Origin: an uncultured Bacteroidota bacterium
GTDB taxonomy: Bacteria > Bacteroidota > Bacteroidia > Flavobacteriales > Flavobacteriaceae
NCBI GenBank assembly: GCA_902546725.1
Contig: CACCLB010000010.1
Span: forward strand, 1-64,000
Length of the DNA: 64,000 nucleotides
Direction of reading: 5' to 3'
Shown here: positions 9,027 through 16,141 of the stretch, piece after piece
Layout of the letters: every line of letters begins with the position of its first letter
How positions within the stretch are numbered: position 1 is the stretch's first letter
The notes under the pieces: model-generated
Told to the model about the DNA's origin: nothing
What the model saw: the letters and a program-made list of their open reading frames with translations, nothing else
Databases searched by the model: none
Program-made: the position numbers and the translations under genes

Positions 9027-10457
9027 TCAATCAATGCTAATAAAGTCATCATTTGGAAAACCAAGTAAATACAAACGTTTTGTCGCACGGGTCATAGCCG
9101 TATACAACCAACGTAAATAATCTTTATTGGGTCCATCAGCAAGATAGGGCTTTTCAATAAAAACATGTTCCCACTGACCTCCTTGTGATTTGTGACAGGT
9201 GACAGCATAGGAGTATTTTACCTGTAAAGCATTAAAAAAACGATTGTTTTTAACTTTTAGGAACTGTTTGAATTTGGATCGTTCAGATGCGTAATCCTCC
9301 AAAACAGCTTGATAAAGACGATTGCCATCTTCATAAGAAAGTGAGGCTGTTTCAGCTTGCAGTGTATTCAGTAACAATACGGTATCAAAAGGTTTTTCGT
9401 CAGGATAATCTACCAATTTCACACTGACTTCAGCAAAAGAAAATCCATAGAGTGCTTTACGCGAGTGTATGGATAAAATTTTTACTACATCTCCATTGGC
9501 AATAAATCCAGGAGCAGATTCTGGAGCCAACCAAAAATAATTATTCTTTACAACCATCAATTGATCTCCAACTGACAATTCATCCTCTAGACCTAAAATT
9601 CTCCTCCTAATATTCTCATTATAACTATTCGCACGCTTATTCGAACGAACGATAAAAACCGTTTGATCTACCCCCGCCTCTGCAAAAGCAGATTCGATGG
9701 CTTCAAAAACATCCATTCCATTATTGGTATAAAGGATGTCATCAGTACCAACTACATCAAATTTAAATTGGTCGAAAACCCCTTGATTGAGGTCAACTCT
9801 CAATTGAGTTGCGTTTTTTAAAATCCCCGAATCCTTTTTTTGACGCACCACACCTTCCAATTCTACACTGTAGACTTGATCAAAATGAAATTGTCTCAAT
9901 TCTTCTTCATCAAGTGCAGGACTCAAGTCTAAATGAACAGGTGGCAATTGAGCTTGATCTCCGACAAAGAGTAACTTACAGTTCTCTCCCCTACTGACGT
10001 ATTGAACAACATCGTGCAAGAGGGAGCCGTTTTCAAAAAGTTTTACATTTTGCCTATCGTCCCCTATCATTGAGGCTTCATCAATTACGAAAAGTGTTTT
10101 TTTATATTTATTGGGTTTAAGCTGAAAACTCATTTTACCCCCTTTTTCTGCTTTGGGATAATAAATTTGTTTGTGGATAGTTCTGGCAGAAATTTTAGAA
10201 TAAGTAGCCATGACTTTGGCCGCTCGGCCTGTAGGAGCCATCAAAACGATTTTAAAGCCTGCTTTCTGAATATCCTTAACCAAAGCACTAATCAATGTAG
10301 TCTTCCCAGTACCTGCATAACCCTTGAGAAGAAAAGCCGTATTCTGCTTTTTGGAAAAAATAAAATTTGCGATAGCTGGAAACCAGAGTCGCTGAGATTC
10401 AGTAGGTTCAAAGCCAAAACTTGCTTCGAGTTGTAAACGAAATTTTTCTGGAGTCAT
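9027..10457 (-). CDS. RecD-like superfamily 1 DNA helicase
   Basis: This is an SF1B helicase related to exonuclease V alpha subunit (RecD) and RecD2, presumably acting in DNA repair or recombination. The Walker A motif is GYAGTGKTTLISAL (near residue 45), Walker B/motif II is FVIDEASMIGD, motif III is FVGDQAQLPPV, and the C-terminal motif V/VI is SYAVTCHKSQGGQWEHV with RATKRLYLLG. The 476-residue length is compact: there is no N-terminal RecBC-binding domain. ATG 10457 is preferred over the upstream TTG 10469. The gene's stop abuts the PlsC-like gene, making a two-gene transcription unit. Confidence 0.9.
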   Translation of the reverse strand: MTPEKFRLQLEASFGFEPTESQRLWFPAIANFIFSKKQNTAFLLKGYAGTGKTTLISALVKDIQKAGFKIVLMAPTGRAAKVMATYSKISARTIHKQIYYPKAEKGGKMSFQLKPNKYKKTLFVIDEASMIGDDRQNVKLFENGSLLHDVVQYVSRGENCKLLFVGDQAQLPPVHLDLSPALDEEELRQFHFDQVYSVELEGVVRQKKDSGILKNATQLRVDLNQGVFDQFKFDVVGTDDILYTNNGMDVFEAIESAFAEAGVDQTVFIVRSNKRANSYNENIRRRILGLEDELSVGDQLMVVKNNYFWLAPESAPGFIANGDVVKILSIHSRKALYGFSFAEVSVKLVDYPDEKPFDTVLLLNTLQAETASLSYEDGNRLYQAVLEDYASERSKFKQFLKVKNNRFFNALQVKYSYAVTCHKSQGGQWEHVFIEKPYLADGPNKDYLRWLYTAMTRATKRLYLLGFPNDDFISID

Positions 10458-10497
10458 GGATTCTTTCAAGACGCTAAATATAATTCATTTTAAATAC

Positions 10498-10527
10498 TTT
10501 TGTGATTCAAAAAAAATTGTAGATTTG
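10498..10527 (+). promoter_or_regulatory. Bacteroidota-type promoter for the anchored protein at 10552
   Basis: TTTTG (10498-10502), a 17-base gap, and TAGATTTG (10520-10527) match the -33 TTTG / -7 TAnnTTTG pattern of Bacteroidota sigma-A promoters. The ATG lies 24 bases downstream. A second -7-like string, TACTTTTG, covers 10495-10502. Confidence 0.6.
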
Positions 10528-10551
10528 TTTTTATCATTATAAATTAACACA

Positions 10552-11202
10552 ATGAAATTAGGTATTCAAATCGTTTTGTGGATTGCGTCAGTCTTTTTTG
10601 CATACAAGATTTATGACTCTATCAACGGACCTATCAAATTCAACCAAACAAAAAACGAGCGCTATGCCAAAGTCATAGACCGTTTAAAAGACATTCGCAA
10701 GTCCCAAATTGCTCACAAAGATGTGAAAGGCGTCTTTTCTAATAATTTTGACAGTCTAGTCAAATTTGTAGATGAAGGCTACTTTACATTAATTGAAAAA
10801 AGAGACTCCTCTTATATGGAGTATGATAGAACCTATCGTATCGACATGCTTCGTGAGGTCATTGTCATTGACACACTAGGTACAGTTTCGGTAAAAGATT
10901 CTCTATTTAAAAATTCAACTCGCTACCAAGATATGGCCTATATCCCAATTGATGGTGTAAGAGATAGCGTGTTTACTATTAATGCTGAAGTGATTAATAA
11001 AAATGGCTATAAAGTCCCTGTATTTGAAGTTAAGGTTTCAAAAAGTGTCATTCTTTTTGATCAAGACGCTGACCTTGTCCAACAAGAAAACGAAACTGTT
11101 TCTGTGGACGGTGTAAATGGTCCTGCGATTGTTTTAGGCTCATTAAGTAATGTGAGTACAAACGGAAACTGGCCCACTATTTTTGATGCCAAACAAGAAT
11201 AA
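10552..11202 (+). CDS. Conserved membrane-anchored hypothetical protein
   Basis: I do not recognise a characterised function. The first 20 residues (KLGIQIVLWIASVFFAYKIY) form one uncleaved transmembrane anchor; the remaining 195 residues are soluble, charged and probably extracytoplasmic. They contain a YAKVIDRLKDIRKSQIAHK stretch that resembles the stalk of type II pseudopilin-like or coiled-coil proteins, followed by a beta-rich C-terminus. A good promoter lies just upstream. The gene overlaps the following DUF3822 gene by 17 bases, and the order (this protein, DUF3822, rsmD) is one I associate with flavobacteria. Confidence 0.8.
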   Translation: MKLGIQIVLWIASVFFAYKIYDSINGPIKFNQTKNERYAKVIDRLKDIRKSQIAHKDVKGVFSNNFDSLVKFVDEGYFTLIEKRDSSYMEYDRTYRIDMLREVIVIDTLGTVSVKDSLFKNSTRYQDMAYIPIDGVRDSVFTINAEVINKNGYKVPVFEVKVSKSVILFDQDADLVQQENETVSVDGVNGPAIVLGSLSNVSTNGNWPTIFDAKQE

Positions 11203-11962
11203 CAGCATAACACTTACAGATTCATCCATTCACTTATTTGTGAATGGATTTTCTTTTTGTACCCCTTCCAAAATAGAATTTATCCCTACTCCTGACGGAG
11301 ATGAAGATTTCAAATCAGCGCTGACTGAATTGCTTGGGTTTTATCCTAAAGGAACTTTTGAAAAAGCCCAAATCATTTCTTATCATCAGCCCTCAACCTT
11401 TGTTCCAGCCAATTTTTTTGATAAAAAACTACTTCCAAACTATTTGCGTTTTCTCGGAAAAGTTAACTCTGAATCTGTAATTAATTTTGATGAGCTGAAA
11501 GAGGAGAATACCGTAAACATTTATGCTTTACCAAAATCCAAATTGGAAATTATCAATGATGAAATTCGTGAAACAAACTTGTGTCATTACAACACCCTAC
11601 TCTATAATGAGGTAATGACTTTATCAAAGTCTGGTCCAAAAGAGCATCAACTTTTTGTTCATCTCCAACAAGGAGGAATGGACTTGTACCTAAGCGAGAA
11701 TGAATCATTATTATTTCAAAATCATTTTAGTGTAAAAAACGAAGATGAATTTCTCTACTATCTGTTTTTTGTAGTGGAGCAGTACAAACTCAATTCTGAC
11801 ACCTTCCAAATTGTATTTCTGGGACAAATAAAGGCGTTTGAAAGCTATTATAAAGCCCTAACGCAATATCATTCTAGGATCAGTTTTGAAGAGAGTGAGA
11901 CTTGTAACTCCCTCGAAATGGAACAACACCCAGCTCCTTTTTTTGCTCAATCTTATACTTGA
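11186..11962 (+). CDS. DUF3822 family protein
   Basis: This protein matches the Bacteroidota-specific DUF3822 family by overall layout: a short N-terminal SITLTDSSIHLFVNGFSFC, a central FVPANFFDKKLLPNYLRFL block, and a C-terminal FLGQIKAFESYYKALTQYH segment. The fold is reminiscent of the actin/ASKHA superfamily as described for the family, but no ATP-site motif is obvious to me, and the function is unknown. ATG 11186 overlaps the previous gene by 17 bases. The stop TGA at 11960-11962 shares a base with the rsmD start, implying coupled translation. Confidence 0.8.
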   Translation: MPNKNNSITLTDSSIHLFVNGFSFCTPSKIEFIPTPDGDEDFKSALTELLGFYPKGTFEKAQIISYHQPSTFVPANFFDKKLLPNYLRFLGKVNSESVINFDELKEENTVNIYALPKSKLEIINDEIRETNLCHYNTLLYNEVMTLSKSGPKEHQLFVHLQQGGMDLYLSENESLLFQNHFSVKNEDEFLYYLFFVVEQYKLNSDTFQIVFLGQIKAFESYYKALTQYHSRISFEESETCNSLEMEQHPAPFFAQSYT

Positions 11963-12492
11963 TGCGCATTATCTCGGGTATCCATAAAGGAAGAAAAATT
12001 GTCGCACCTAAAAAATTACCTGTTAGGCCTACCACAGACCGATCTAAAGAAGCTTTATTCAATATTCTTCAACATCAAATGGACTTCAGTGAATTGAGTG
12101 TACTCGATTTATTTGCAGGTACAGGAAGCATCAGTTATGAATTTGGCTCAAGGGGTGTCGCACAGCTTACTGCCGTCGATAAAAACAGGCACTGCATCCA
12201 ATTCATTCAAAACACTTCAAACGCGCTTTCTTTGGATATTGCAGTGGTTCTTAAAGATTACTTGACCTTTCTAGAAAACGATAAATCCAAATACAGTCTA
12301 ATCTTTGCTGATCCGCCTTATGCATTTGAATTTGATACGTATAAATCATTAGTTGATCTTGCTCAAAAGAGGCTTGACAAGGAGGGACAACTCATCATTG
12401 AACACTTCAATAAAATAGACCTATCTTCTGTGGAAGGATTTGATTACTCTCGGAATTACGGCAGTGCAACTTTTTCATTTTTTAAAGAATAA
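11962..12492 (+). CDS. rsmD: 16S rRNA (guanine(966)-N(2))-methyltransferase
   Basis: RsmD methylates G966 of 16S rRNA using S-adenosylmethionine. The N-terminal MRIISGIHKGRKIVAPK and PTTDRSKEALFNIL blocks are family signatures. The SAM-binding motif is VLDLFAGTGSISYEFGSRG, and the catalytic DPPY motif occurs as FADPPYAFEFD near residue 120. The length of 176 residues is normal. The start codon shares a base with the preceding stop. The RNase P RNA gene lies a few bases downstream on the opposite strand. Confidence 0.95.
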   Translation: MRIISGIHKGRKIVAPKKLPVRPTTDRSKEALFNILQHQMDFSELSVLDLFAGTGSISYEFGSRGVAQLTAVDKNRHCIQFIQNTSNALSLDIAVVLKDYLTFLENDKSKYSLIFADPPYAFEFDTYKSLVDLAQKRLDKEGQLIIEHFNKIDLSSVEGFDYSRNYGSATFSFFKE

Positions 12493-12498
12493 AAAAAT

Positions 12499-12787
12499 GC
12501 AGGCCGGTAAGCCGGATTCTGTCGAGTCTTATCATTTATCTGGATGTAAGATTACTCTTACATTCTAGCCGCCTACCCGTCTACATTGGGCGAGCAACCC
12601 TTAATTGTAGAACTACTTGGCGTTGCACCGCATAGAGTTTACCTGATTTCACTACAGCCGAACTGTACTTGCTTTCTGTTGCACTGGTCCGCTCCGAAAA
12701 CGGAGGGCGGGTGTTACCCGCTATACTGCTCTGTGGTGTCCGGACTTTCCTCTTTTCTCATTAAAGAAAAGCGATAAGATGGCCTGC
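12499..12787 (-). ncRNA. rnpB: RNase P RNA (bacterial class A)
   Basis: This is the catalytic RNA that matures tRNA 5' ends. On the minus strand the 5' region has GAGGAAAGTCCGGAC (12738-12752), the hallmark CR-I region. The 3' region has CTCGACAGAATCCGGCTTA (12509-12527), the equally conserved CR-V end. The terminal P1 helix is formed by GCAGGCC (12781-12787) pairing with GGCCTGC (12499-12505). A run of T follows the 3' side into the rsmD stop region, a possible termination signal. The length of about 290 bases is compact for class A. Ends are set from P1 and may be off by a few bases. Open frames over this interval are not genes. Confidence 0.95.
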
Positions 12788-12863
12788 GGAACAAAGTTAG
12801 CCTTTTGTTGATAATTAACAGGGAATATCTTCCAAGTTACGAATGAATACAAAAACTGATTTT

Positions 12864-12871
12864 TATATTTG
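12864..12871 (+). promoter_or_regulatory. Candidate -7 element for dnaX
   Basis: TATATTTG matches TAnnTTTG and ends 5 bases before the dnaX ATG. If used, transcription would start at or next to the start codon, giving a leaderless or nearly leaderless mRNA. A -33 TTTG at the right spacing is not visible. Confidence 0.4.
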
Positions 12872-12876
12872 TCTAT

Positions 12877-13974
12877 ATGGAAGCTTTTGTTGTTTCTGCA
12901 CTAAAATACCGTCCTACAACTTTCGAAGAAGTCGTAGGGCAACAAAGTATTACCCAAACCTTAAAAAACAGCTTAGAACAAGACCAATTAGCTCAAGCAC
13001 TGCTTTTTTGTGGACCAAGAGGTGTAGGGAAAACGTCCTGTGCGCGAATACTTGCCAAACAAATCAATAAATCTTCCCAAACCGAGCCTACAGAGGACGA
13101 TTACGCATTCAATATCTTTGAACTTGACGCTGCCTCAAACAATTCAGTAGAAGATATTCGCAAGATCAATGAACAAGTTCGTATTCCTCCACAAGTAGGT
13201 TCACATAAGATTTACATTATTGACGAGGCACATATGCTTTCTAATCAAGCTTTTAATGCTTTTCTAAAAACTCTTGAGGAGCCGCCTAAGCACGTCATCT
13301 TTATTCTTGCAACAACTGAAAAAAACAAAATTATTCCAACCGTTCTGTCCAGATGTCAAGTCTATGATTTTAAGAGAATATCGGTAAGTGATATGCAAAA
13401 CTATCTAGTTAAAATAGCACAGGATAGGAAATTGGAGTTTGAGGAAAGTGCCTTGTATTTAATCGCGCAAAAAGCCGAAGGCGCCCTCCGCGATGCACTT
13501 TCTATTTTTGATCGCATGGTGAGTTTTACTCAAGGAAATTTATCTGCTAAAGCTGTAGCGGATAATCTCAATCTTTTGGATCATCAAACCTATGCTGATT
13601 TAGGGAAAATTATTTTTAAAAATGATATACCAGGGATTTTAAAGGCCTATGATGACCTACTCCAAAGAGGAATTGATCCTTTGCAGTTCATTAAAGGCTT
13701 GGGAGACTTCTTTAGGCATTTGATGCTGGCAAAAGACCCCAATACCTTAGCACTGATGGAACTAGGAGAAGATGTGAAAAAAAACTATCAAGAGGAAACC
13801 GAGCCTTTGTCTATCGACTACCTTCTCGATGCCATTGCTCTTATCAATACCTCTGAGGTAAATTACAAAAGCGTCAACAACAAAAGAGTTCACGTAGAAC
13901 TCGCTCTTATGCAGCTAGCCTCACTCCATTTTAATGGAGAAAAAAAAAAGGCTACATCATCCCAGCCCAACTAG
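12877..13974 (+). CDS. dnaX: DnaX short, gamma-like product (zero frame)
   Basis: Read without a shift, dnaX gives 365 residues: the complete AAA+ domains I-III followed by GEKKKATSSQPN and a TAG stop at 13972-13974. This is comparable to E. coli gamma, which also ends just after the shift site. It would keep clamp-loading ATPase activity but lack the helicase- and polymerase-binding C-terminus. Whether both forms are made depends on the A-run being as written. Confidence 0.65.
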   Translation: MEAFVVSALKYRPTTFEEVVGQQSITQTLKNSLEQDQLAQALLFCGPRGVGKTSCARILAKQINKSSQTEPTEDDYAFNIFELDAASNNSVEDIRKINEQVRIPPQVGSHKIYIIDEAHMLSNQAFNAFLKTLEEPPKHVIFILATTEKNKIIPTVLSRCQVYDFKRISVSDMQNYLVKIAQDRKLEFEESALYLIAQKAEGALRDALSIFDRMVSFTQGNLSAKAVADNLNLLDHQTYADLGKIIFKNDIPGILKAYDDLLQRGIDPLQFIKGLGDFFRHLMLAKDPNTLALMELGEDVKKNYQEETEPLSIDYLLDAIALINTSEVNYKSVNNKRVHVELALMQLASLHFNGEKKKATSSQPN

Positions 13975-14660
13975 CGAATAAAATAGATTCTTCTGGTATA
14001 AAATTGGAAGTAAAGGAAGAACCAATCCCAAAAAAGTACTCTACAAAAGAGAAAAAAGTGGATCTCAAAGAGGCCTTAGGAGTTCAAACTGAGCCCAAGC
14101 CCTATAGCGATTCTGAGGAAACACTCCCGCTAGTTAAAGAGGAAAGACCCCAGAAGTCGTCATCAAAAAAAGTCCCTACTTTGAGTCAAGACAACTTAAA
14201 AAGAGAGGTTTCAGGATTTTCATTGTCTAGTATTGCTTTAAAAAAGGCCGCAAAAAAAGTTAGCAGTCCTGAAGTAGAAGAAGAAAACCTCCCTGAGGAC
14301 TCCTTCAAAAAAGAAACCTTACTAAAGCTATGGAATGAGTATACGGAAAATTTAAAAAAAGAAGGCAAGCAGAATGTCGCCTCCATTATGCAAATGCATA
14401 AGCCCGATTTAATCGAGCAATCTACTGTACAATTTGCTGTAGCAAACGATATGAATAAGGTTGAAATGACCCGTGAAATGGAGCAACTGCTTCCGTTTTT
14501 AAGAGAAAAATTAAACCATTACGGTATCAAAATCAATCTCAACATAACTGAGAACATTAAAGAAGAATCTGTGTTTTCCTCACAAGAAAAATACCAACAT
14601 CTAGTAAAAATCAATCCTGCTTTGGAAACTTTACGTAAAAATTTTGACCTTGAATTTTAA
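12877..14660 (+). CDS. dnaX: DNA polymerase III tau subunit, full-length product needing a -1 frameshift
   Basis: DnaX is the ATPase of the clamp loader that couples polymerases at the fork. Frame 1 encodes the AAA+ part: FVVSALKYRPTTFEEVVGQ, Walker A GPRGVGKTS (residues 46-54), DELDAAS-type sensor region, DEAH (116-119) and SRC (158-160). It stops at 13974. The conserved C-terminal part lies in the -1 frame from 13950 (GYIIPAQLANKI) to 14660, ending in NPALETLRKNFDLEF, a typical flavobacterial tau end. The two join at an A10 run containing A-AAA-AAG in frame, giving a product of about 594 residues. The zinc-binding cysteines seen in E. coli DnaX between residues 60 and 80 are absent. A sequencing error in the A run is the alternative. 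Confidence 0.8.
13940..13950 (+). promoter_or_regulatory. Putative dnaX frameshift/slippage site (A10-G)
   Basis: Ten A residues (13940-13949) then G place the heptamer A-AAA-AAG at 13944-13950, with AAA and AAG as zero-frame codons. This is the same heptamer and phase as the E. coli dnaX shift site, and the run is as long as the Thermus dnaX slippage run. GGAG at 13936-13939 could act as an upstream Shine-Dalgarno-like stimulator, though it is closer than in E. coli. Downstream only a 4-pair stem (GCTA 13951-13954 with TAGC 13972-13975) is visible. Confidence 0.55.
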
Positions 14661-14662
14661 TT

Positions 14663-15247
14663 ATGTTAGGCCTTAAACTCCCTACCGATCCTCTATGGGC
14701 AAATATTGCCAAGAAGAATATTGAAGAAATACTAACCGACCATGCTTATTGCGAGCAAAAAGCAGCCAGTACCGCAATTTCCATGATTATTGGGTTTCCT
14801 CAATTTCCAGAGCTTGTTTCTGCCATGACAGATTTGGCTCAAGAAGAAATGAGTCATTTTAAAATGGTACACGACTTGATTCTTGAAAGAGGACTTGTTC
14901 TGGGACGAGAGCGAAAAGATCCCTATGTCATTCAATTGCGTTCCTTTTTCCCCAAGGGAGGGTCTAAGACAGATCATTTAGTCCACAAGCTACTTTGTGC
15001 AGCATTAATAGAGGCAAGAAGCTGTGAAAGGTTTAGAATTTTATCTGAAGAGTTGGAGGATCCTAAATTGAGAAAATTTTACCGTAAATTGATGATAAGT
15101 GAAGCCAATCACTATACTTTATTTTTAAAGTTTGCAAGAGAATTTGGGAAATCGAGAGAAATAGTAGATCAAAAATGGGAGGCACTACTCGATTACGAAG
15201 CTTCAATTATTAAGACTTTGGGAGACCAGGAGACCATCCACGGCTAA
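14663..15247 (+). CDS. miaE: tRNA-(ms2io6A) hydroxylase-like protein
   Basis: MiaE is a ferritin-like diiron enzyme that hydroxylates the isopentenyl-type modification at A37 of certain tRNAs. LKLPTDPLWANIAKKN and ILTDHAYCEQKAAS open the protein. Diiron ligands are visible in DHAYCEQKAA, in AQEEMSHFKMVHD (an E-x-x-H), in ALIEARSCERF, and in ISEANHYTLF (second E-x-x-H). The length of 194 residues fits. Its last 45 bases overlap the 3' end of the oppositely oriented ppx gene. It follows dnaX by two bases and is probably cotranscribed. Confidence 0.9.
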   Translation: MLGLKLPTDPLWANIAKKNIEEILTDHAYCEQKAASTAISMIIGFPQFPELVSAMTDLAQEEMSHFKMVHDLILERGLVLGRERKDPYVIQLRSFFPKGGSKTDHLVHKLLCAALIEARSCERFRILSEELEDPKLRKFYRKLMISEANHYTLFLKFAREFGKSREIVDQKWEALLDYEASIIKTLGDQETIHG

Positions 15248-16141
15248 CGAATTTGTTTTTTTTTTAGTCTTACACAACTCGCGTATCATTCCATCGGATA
15301 GTCCAACTTTAGGCACATAGACAACTTTTGCCCCCGTCCATTTTAGAGTGCGTAAAAACAGCATGGCTGCAGGTAAAATAACATCTGACCGGTCAGGGTT
15401 TAAACCGTATTGTATAATTCGCTCTTCATAAGTCAATTTACTGAGCTTTGCATAGAGCGCACTCAGGGTTAAATAGGTGATGGGACGACTGTCTTTTATA
15501 CCAGCCATTTTGTGCAATTTGTTGATGTTTCCACCTGTACCGAGTAAATAGACTTTTGAATAGTCTTGAGTATGGGATCTAACCCAGGCTTCAGCTCGCT
15601 TCCAAAGCGCTTCTGTTACCCCATCGTTCAGGAGTCTTACTGTACCAATTTTAAAGGATTTAGAATGAGTTCTTTTTCCGTTTTTAAGAATACTAAACTC
15701 AGTACTTCCACCACCCACATCGACATAGAGAAAGGTTTTGTCCAGCCCTACAGAATCGAATACATTGGTGTTAGAAATAATCTTAGCCTCTTTTTTACCG
15801 TCAATGATATCTATTTTAATTCCAGACTTACTCCAAACCTGTTTAACAACTTTTTTTCCATTTTCTGCCTCTCTCAATGCAGAAGTTGCAAAGGCTAGAT
15901 AATCTTTGACCCCGTGAACTTTCATCAGCATTTTAAAAGCCTTCATTGATTTGATTATACGCTTTTGATTTTTTTTGGAGATGGAGCCGCTGGTGAAGGA
16001 ATCTTCCCCAAGTCGAATAGGAACCCTAACCAAAGCATTTTTCAATATAATTCGCTCCTTTTCGTGATCCACGACATTCGATACCAACATTCTGATGGCA
16101 TTAGAACCAATATCGATTGCTGCGTACTTTCTTATCTTCAT
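15203..16141 (-). CDS. ppx: Ppx/GppA family exopolyphosphatase-like protein
   Basis: This ASKHA-fold phosphatase would release phosphate from polyphosphate or cleave pppGpp. The phosphate-1 motif AAIDIGSNAIRMLVSNV starts at residue 8 and the phosphate-2 motif YVDVGGGSTEFSIL lies near residue 140. LLGTGGNINKL and NPDRSDVILPAAM follow. At 312 residues it is the short form lacking the C-terminal HD-like domain of E. coli Ppx. Its start overlaps the ppk1 stop by 4 bases (ATGA), so synthesis and breakdown of polyphosphate appear to be co-expressed. The 3' end overlaps miaE by 45 bases. Confidence 0.9.
   Translation of the reverse strand: MKIRKYAAIDIGSNAIRMLVSNVVDHEKERIILKNALVRVPIRLGEDSFTSGSISKKNQKRIIKSMKAFKMLMKVHGVKDYLAFATSALREAENGKKVVKQVWSKSGIKIDIIDGKKEAKIISNTNVFDSVGLDKTFLYVDVGGGSTEFSILKNGKRTHSKSFKIGTVRLLNDGVTEALWKRAEAWVRSHTQDYSKVYLLGTGGNINKLHKMAGIKDSRPITYLTLSALYAKLSKLTYEERIIQYGLNPDRSDVILPAAMLFLRTLKWTGAKVVYVPKVGLSDGMIRELCKTKKKTNSLAVDGLLVSQSLNN

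Noticed and set aside
12586-12777. Open frame of 63 codons on the plus strand
   Set aside because: It lies wholly inside the RNase P RNA gene, whose conserved sequence explains it.
13951-13975. Downstream stem as frameshift stimulator for dnaX
   Set aside because: Only four pairs with a 17-base loop; too weak to support a claim.
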